The translations under genes were made by a program, and so were the position numbers. This document shows positions 4,626 to 5,654 of a DNA stretch of 5,654 nucleotides, one piece after another. Origin of the DNA: Candidatus Sumerlaeota bacterium (GTDB lineage Bacteria; Sumerlaeota; Sumerlaeia; SLMS01); the NCBI GenBank assembly GCA_020850785.1, contig JADZDZ010000284.1, positions 1 to 5,654 of the forward strand, in the 5' to 3' direction. Position 1 is the stretch's first letter, and each line of letters starts with the position of its first letter. The notes beneath the pieces were generated by a model. It had not been told where the DNA came from and did no database searches. It was given only the letters and a program-made list of their open reading frames with translations.

Positions 4626-5654
4626 ATGCGAATTTCCAGAATCCTAACCTTTCTTGCGGCGGTGCTTCCCGCAAGCGGCGCCCTTGCGCTTCCCAAGGAA
4701 CCAAACATTCGGGTCCGCATCGTCCACACGATGCCGGAACTCACTATGACTCCCGATTCTGAGTACCAGATCGCAACAGAGGAATCGAAGGAAGAGCCGG
4801 TGCTGCTGAAGCCGAACGTGTCATACACAATCAAGCCCTCGGCATCCGGTGTGCAGATTTACGAAGGCGAGACACTCGTCGATACCAAGACAGTGATCCG
4901 CGCCGCTGCGGACGACGAGGATGCAACGGTGAAGATCAACAAGGTGCCCTTCGGAATTGGCTGGTGGTGGGCCGGCGAAGAGGACCGCGTCTACGAAGGA
5001 AAGTTGGAAATTCGCAGCCTTGAAGATGGCAAACTGGAAGTCGTGACGGTGCTTCCCATGGAACGCTACCTGCGCGGCGTCGTGCCGTCGGAGATCGGCG
5101 GCGACTCGCCGGAGGAAGCGCTGAAGTCCCAGGCGATTGCGGCGCGCACCGATAGTTGGAACGCGCTCAAGAATCGCGGCTATGCGGGAAAGAATTATGA
5201 CATCTGTTCCGACGTGGATTGTCAGGTGTTCTCCGGCAACACGAAGCAGACGCCCGCCGCGACGAAGGCCATCGATGACACGCGCGGCCTTGTGCTGCTC
5301 GTGGATGAAAAACTGATCAGCGCCTACTACGCGTCCAACTGCGGTGGCTGTTCGGACCTCGCGGGAAATGCCTGGCCCTCAAGGGAGGCGGCCCTCCCCT
5401 ACAAGGATGCGCGCTTTGACAGCGACGCTCCGCTCCCCTTCGACCTTACAAAGGAGGAGGACGTCCGCAAGTGGGTCACCACGGAGCCGGAGGTCTACTG
5501 CAATCCCAAGAAGCGCAAGGACATCCCCAACTGGACGACGAAGAACTTCCGCTGGAAGGTGGAAACAACGGCGGAGGAGTTGACGACGCAGGTTGCCAAG
5601 AAGAAGGACATCGGGCGCGTGAAGGCAATCACCCCCATTGTGCGTGGCCCGTCC
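4626..5654 (+). CDS. SpoIID/LytB-domain protein, exported, probable peptidoglycan-acting enzyme (runs off right edge)
   Basis: I translated 343 codons with no stop to the window end. Residues 1-22 are a Sec signal (MRISR, hydrophobic ILTFLAAVLPASGALA), so the protein acts outside the cytoplasm. The SpoIID core is clear: LPMERYLRGVVPSEIGG (143-159), EALKSQAIAARTDSWNAL (164-181), DICSDVDCQVFSG (192-204), ATKAIDDTRGLVL (212-224) and ISAYYASNCGGCSD (231-244). SpoIID itself is a lytic transglycosylase that cuts peptidoglycan lacking stem peptides; its catalytic glutamate lies in the position of E156 here. C194 and C199 are in the region that holds metal-binding cysteines in clostridial SpoIID. The CGGC pair (C239, C242) is a further feature. 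Residues about 28-140 form an N-terminal beta-rich region common in this family. The enzyme activity is inferred from family; LytB-type members can be amidase modifiers instead. Confidence 0.92.
   Translation, partial: MRISRILTFLAAVLPASGALALPKEPNIRVRIVHTMPELTMTPDSEYQIATEESKEEPVLLKPNVSYTIKPSASGVQIYEGETLVDTKTVIRAAADDEDATVKINKVPFGIGWWWAGEEDRVYEGKLEIRSLEDGKLEVVTVLPMERYLRGVVPSEIGGDSPEEALKSQAIAARTDSWNALKNRGYAGKNYDICSDVDCQVFSGNTKQTPAATKAIDDTRGLVLLVDEKLISAYYASNCGGCSDLAGNAWPSREAALPYKDARFDSDAPLPFDLTKEEDVRKWVTTEPEVYCNPKKRKDIPNWTTKNFRWKVETTAEELTTQVAKKKDIGRVKAITPIVRGPS

Noticed and set aside
5344..5583. Plus-strand ORF of 79 aa inside the SpoIID-like gene
   Set aside because: It is a different frame of the supported gene, with Arg/Ser/Thr-biased composition from GC-rich codons.
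1..5654. CRISPR array, tRNA, rRNA, insertion sequence or attachment site
   Set aside because: On reading both strands I saw no spaced direct repeats, no tRNA-like cloverleaf, and no transposase or terminal inverted repeats.

Overview
The window is GC-rich, densely packed bacterial DNA. It carries a leftward, cobalamin-riboswitch-controlled vitamin B12 uptake operon (about positions 1-3943), a leftward GNAT acetyltransferase gene just upstream of the riboswitch (3945-4547), and the start of a divergent, rightward SpoIID/LytB-type gene that runs off the right edge (4626-5654). The taxon cannot be fixed from the sequence. A periplasmic-type binding protein without a lipobox, a class III prepilin-like protein and Sec-type signal peptides suggest a diderm with a GC-rich genome. 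An uncultured lineage of the PVC, Sumerlaeota or Hydrogenedentota kind would fit, but that is a guess.

Uptake operon, in transcription order (right to left): a roughly 200-nt cobalamin riboswitch (3740-3942); a linker of about 140 nt with small hairpins; a secreted beta-rich protein of 296 aa (3598-2708); a pseudopilin-like protein of 221 aa (2711-2046); a BtuF-like binding protein (2059-1178); a BtuD-like ATPase (1181-396); and the first 133 residues of a BtuC/FecCD-type permease (399-1, cut by the window edge). All four gene junctions overlap, by 4, 14, 4 and 4 bases, so the genes are almost certainly one translationally coupled unit. The last three form a standard ABC importer. The riboswitch points to cobalamin as the substrate rather than iron-siderophore or haem, which the same protein families also carry.

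The unusual part is the pair of promoter-proximal genes. A secreted surface-type protein and a protein with a textbook type IV prepilin N-terminus sit between a B12 riboswitch and BtuFDC. No TonB-dependent receptor (BtuB) is visible here. A reasonable hypothesis is that the two proteins form an extracellular or envelope capture device that brings cobalamin to the importer. This is inference; nothing in the sequence proves a physical role in B12 binding.

The acetyltransferase gene stops at the very first base before the riboswitch's outer stem, so the operon either reads through from it or has a promoter inside or overlapping its 3' end. The 78-bp gap between the acetyltransferase and SpoIID-like genes is a divergent promoter region with no strong recognisable promoter motif.
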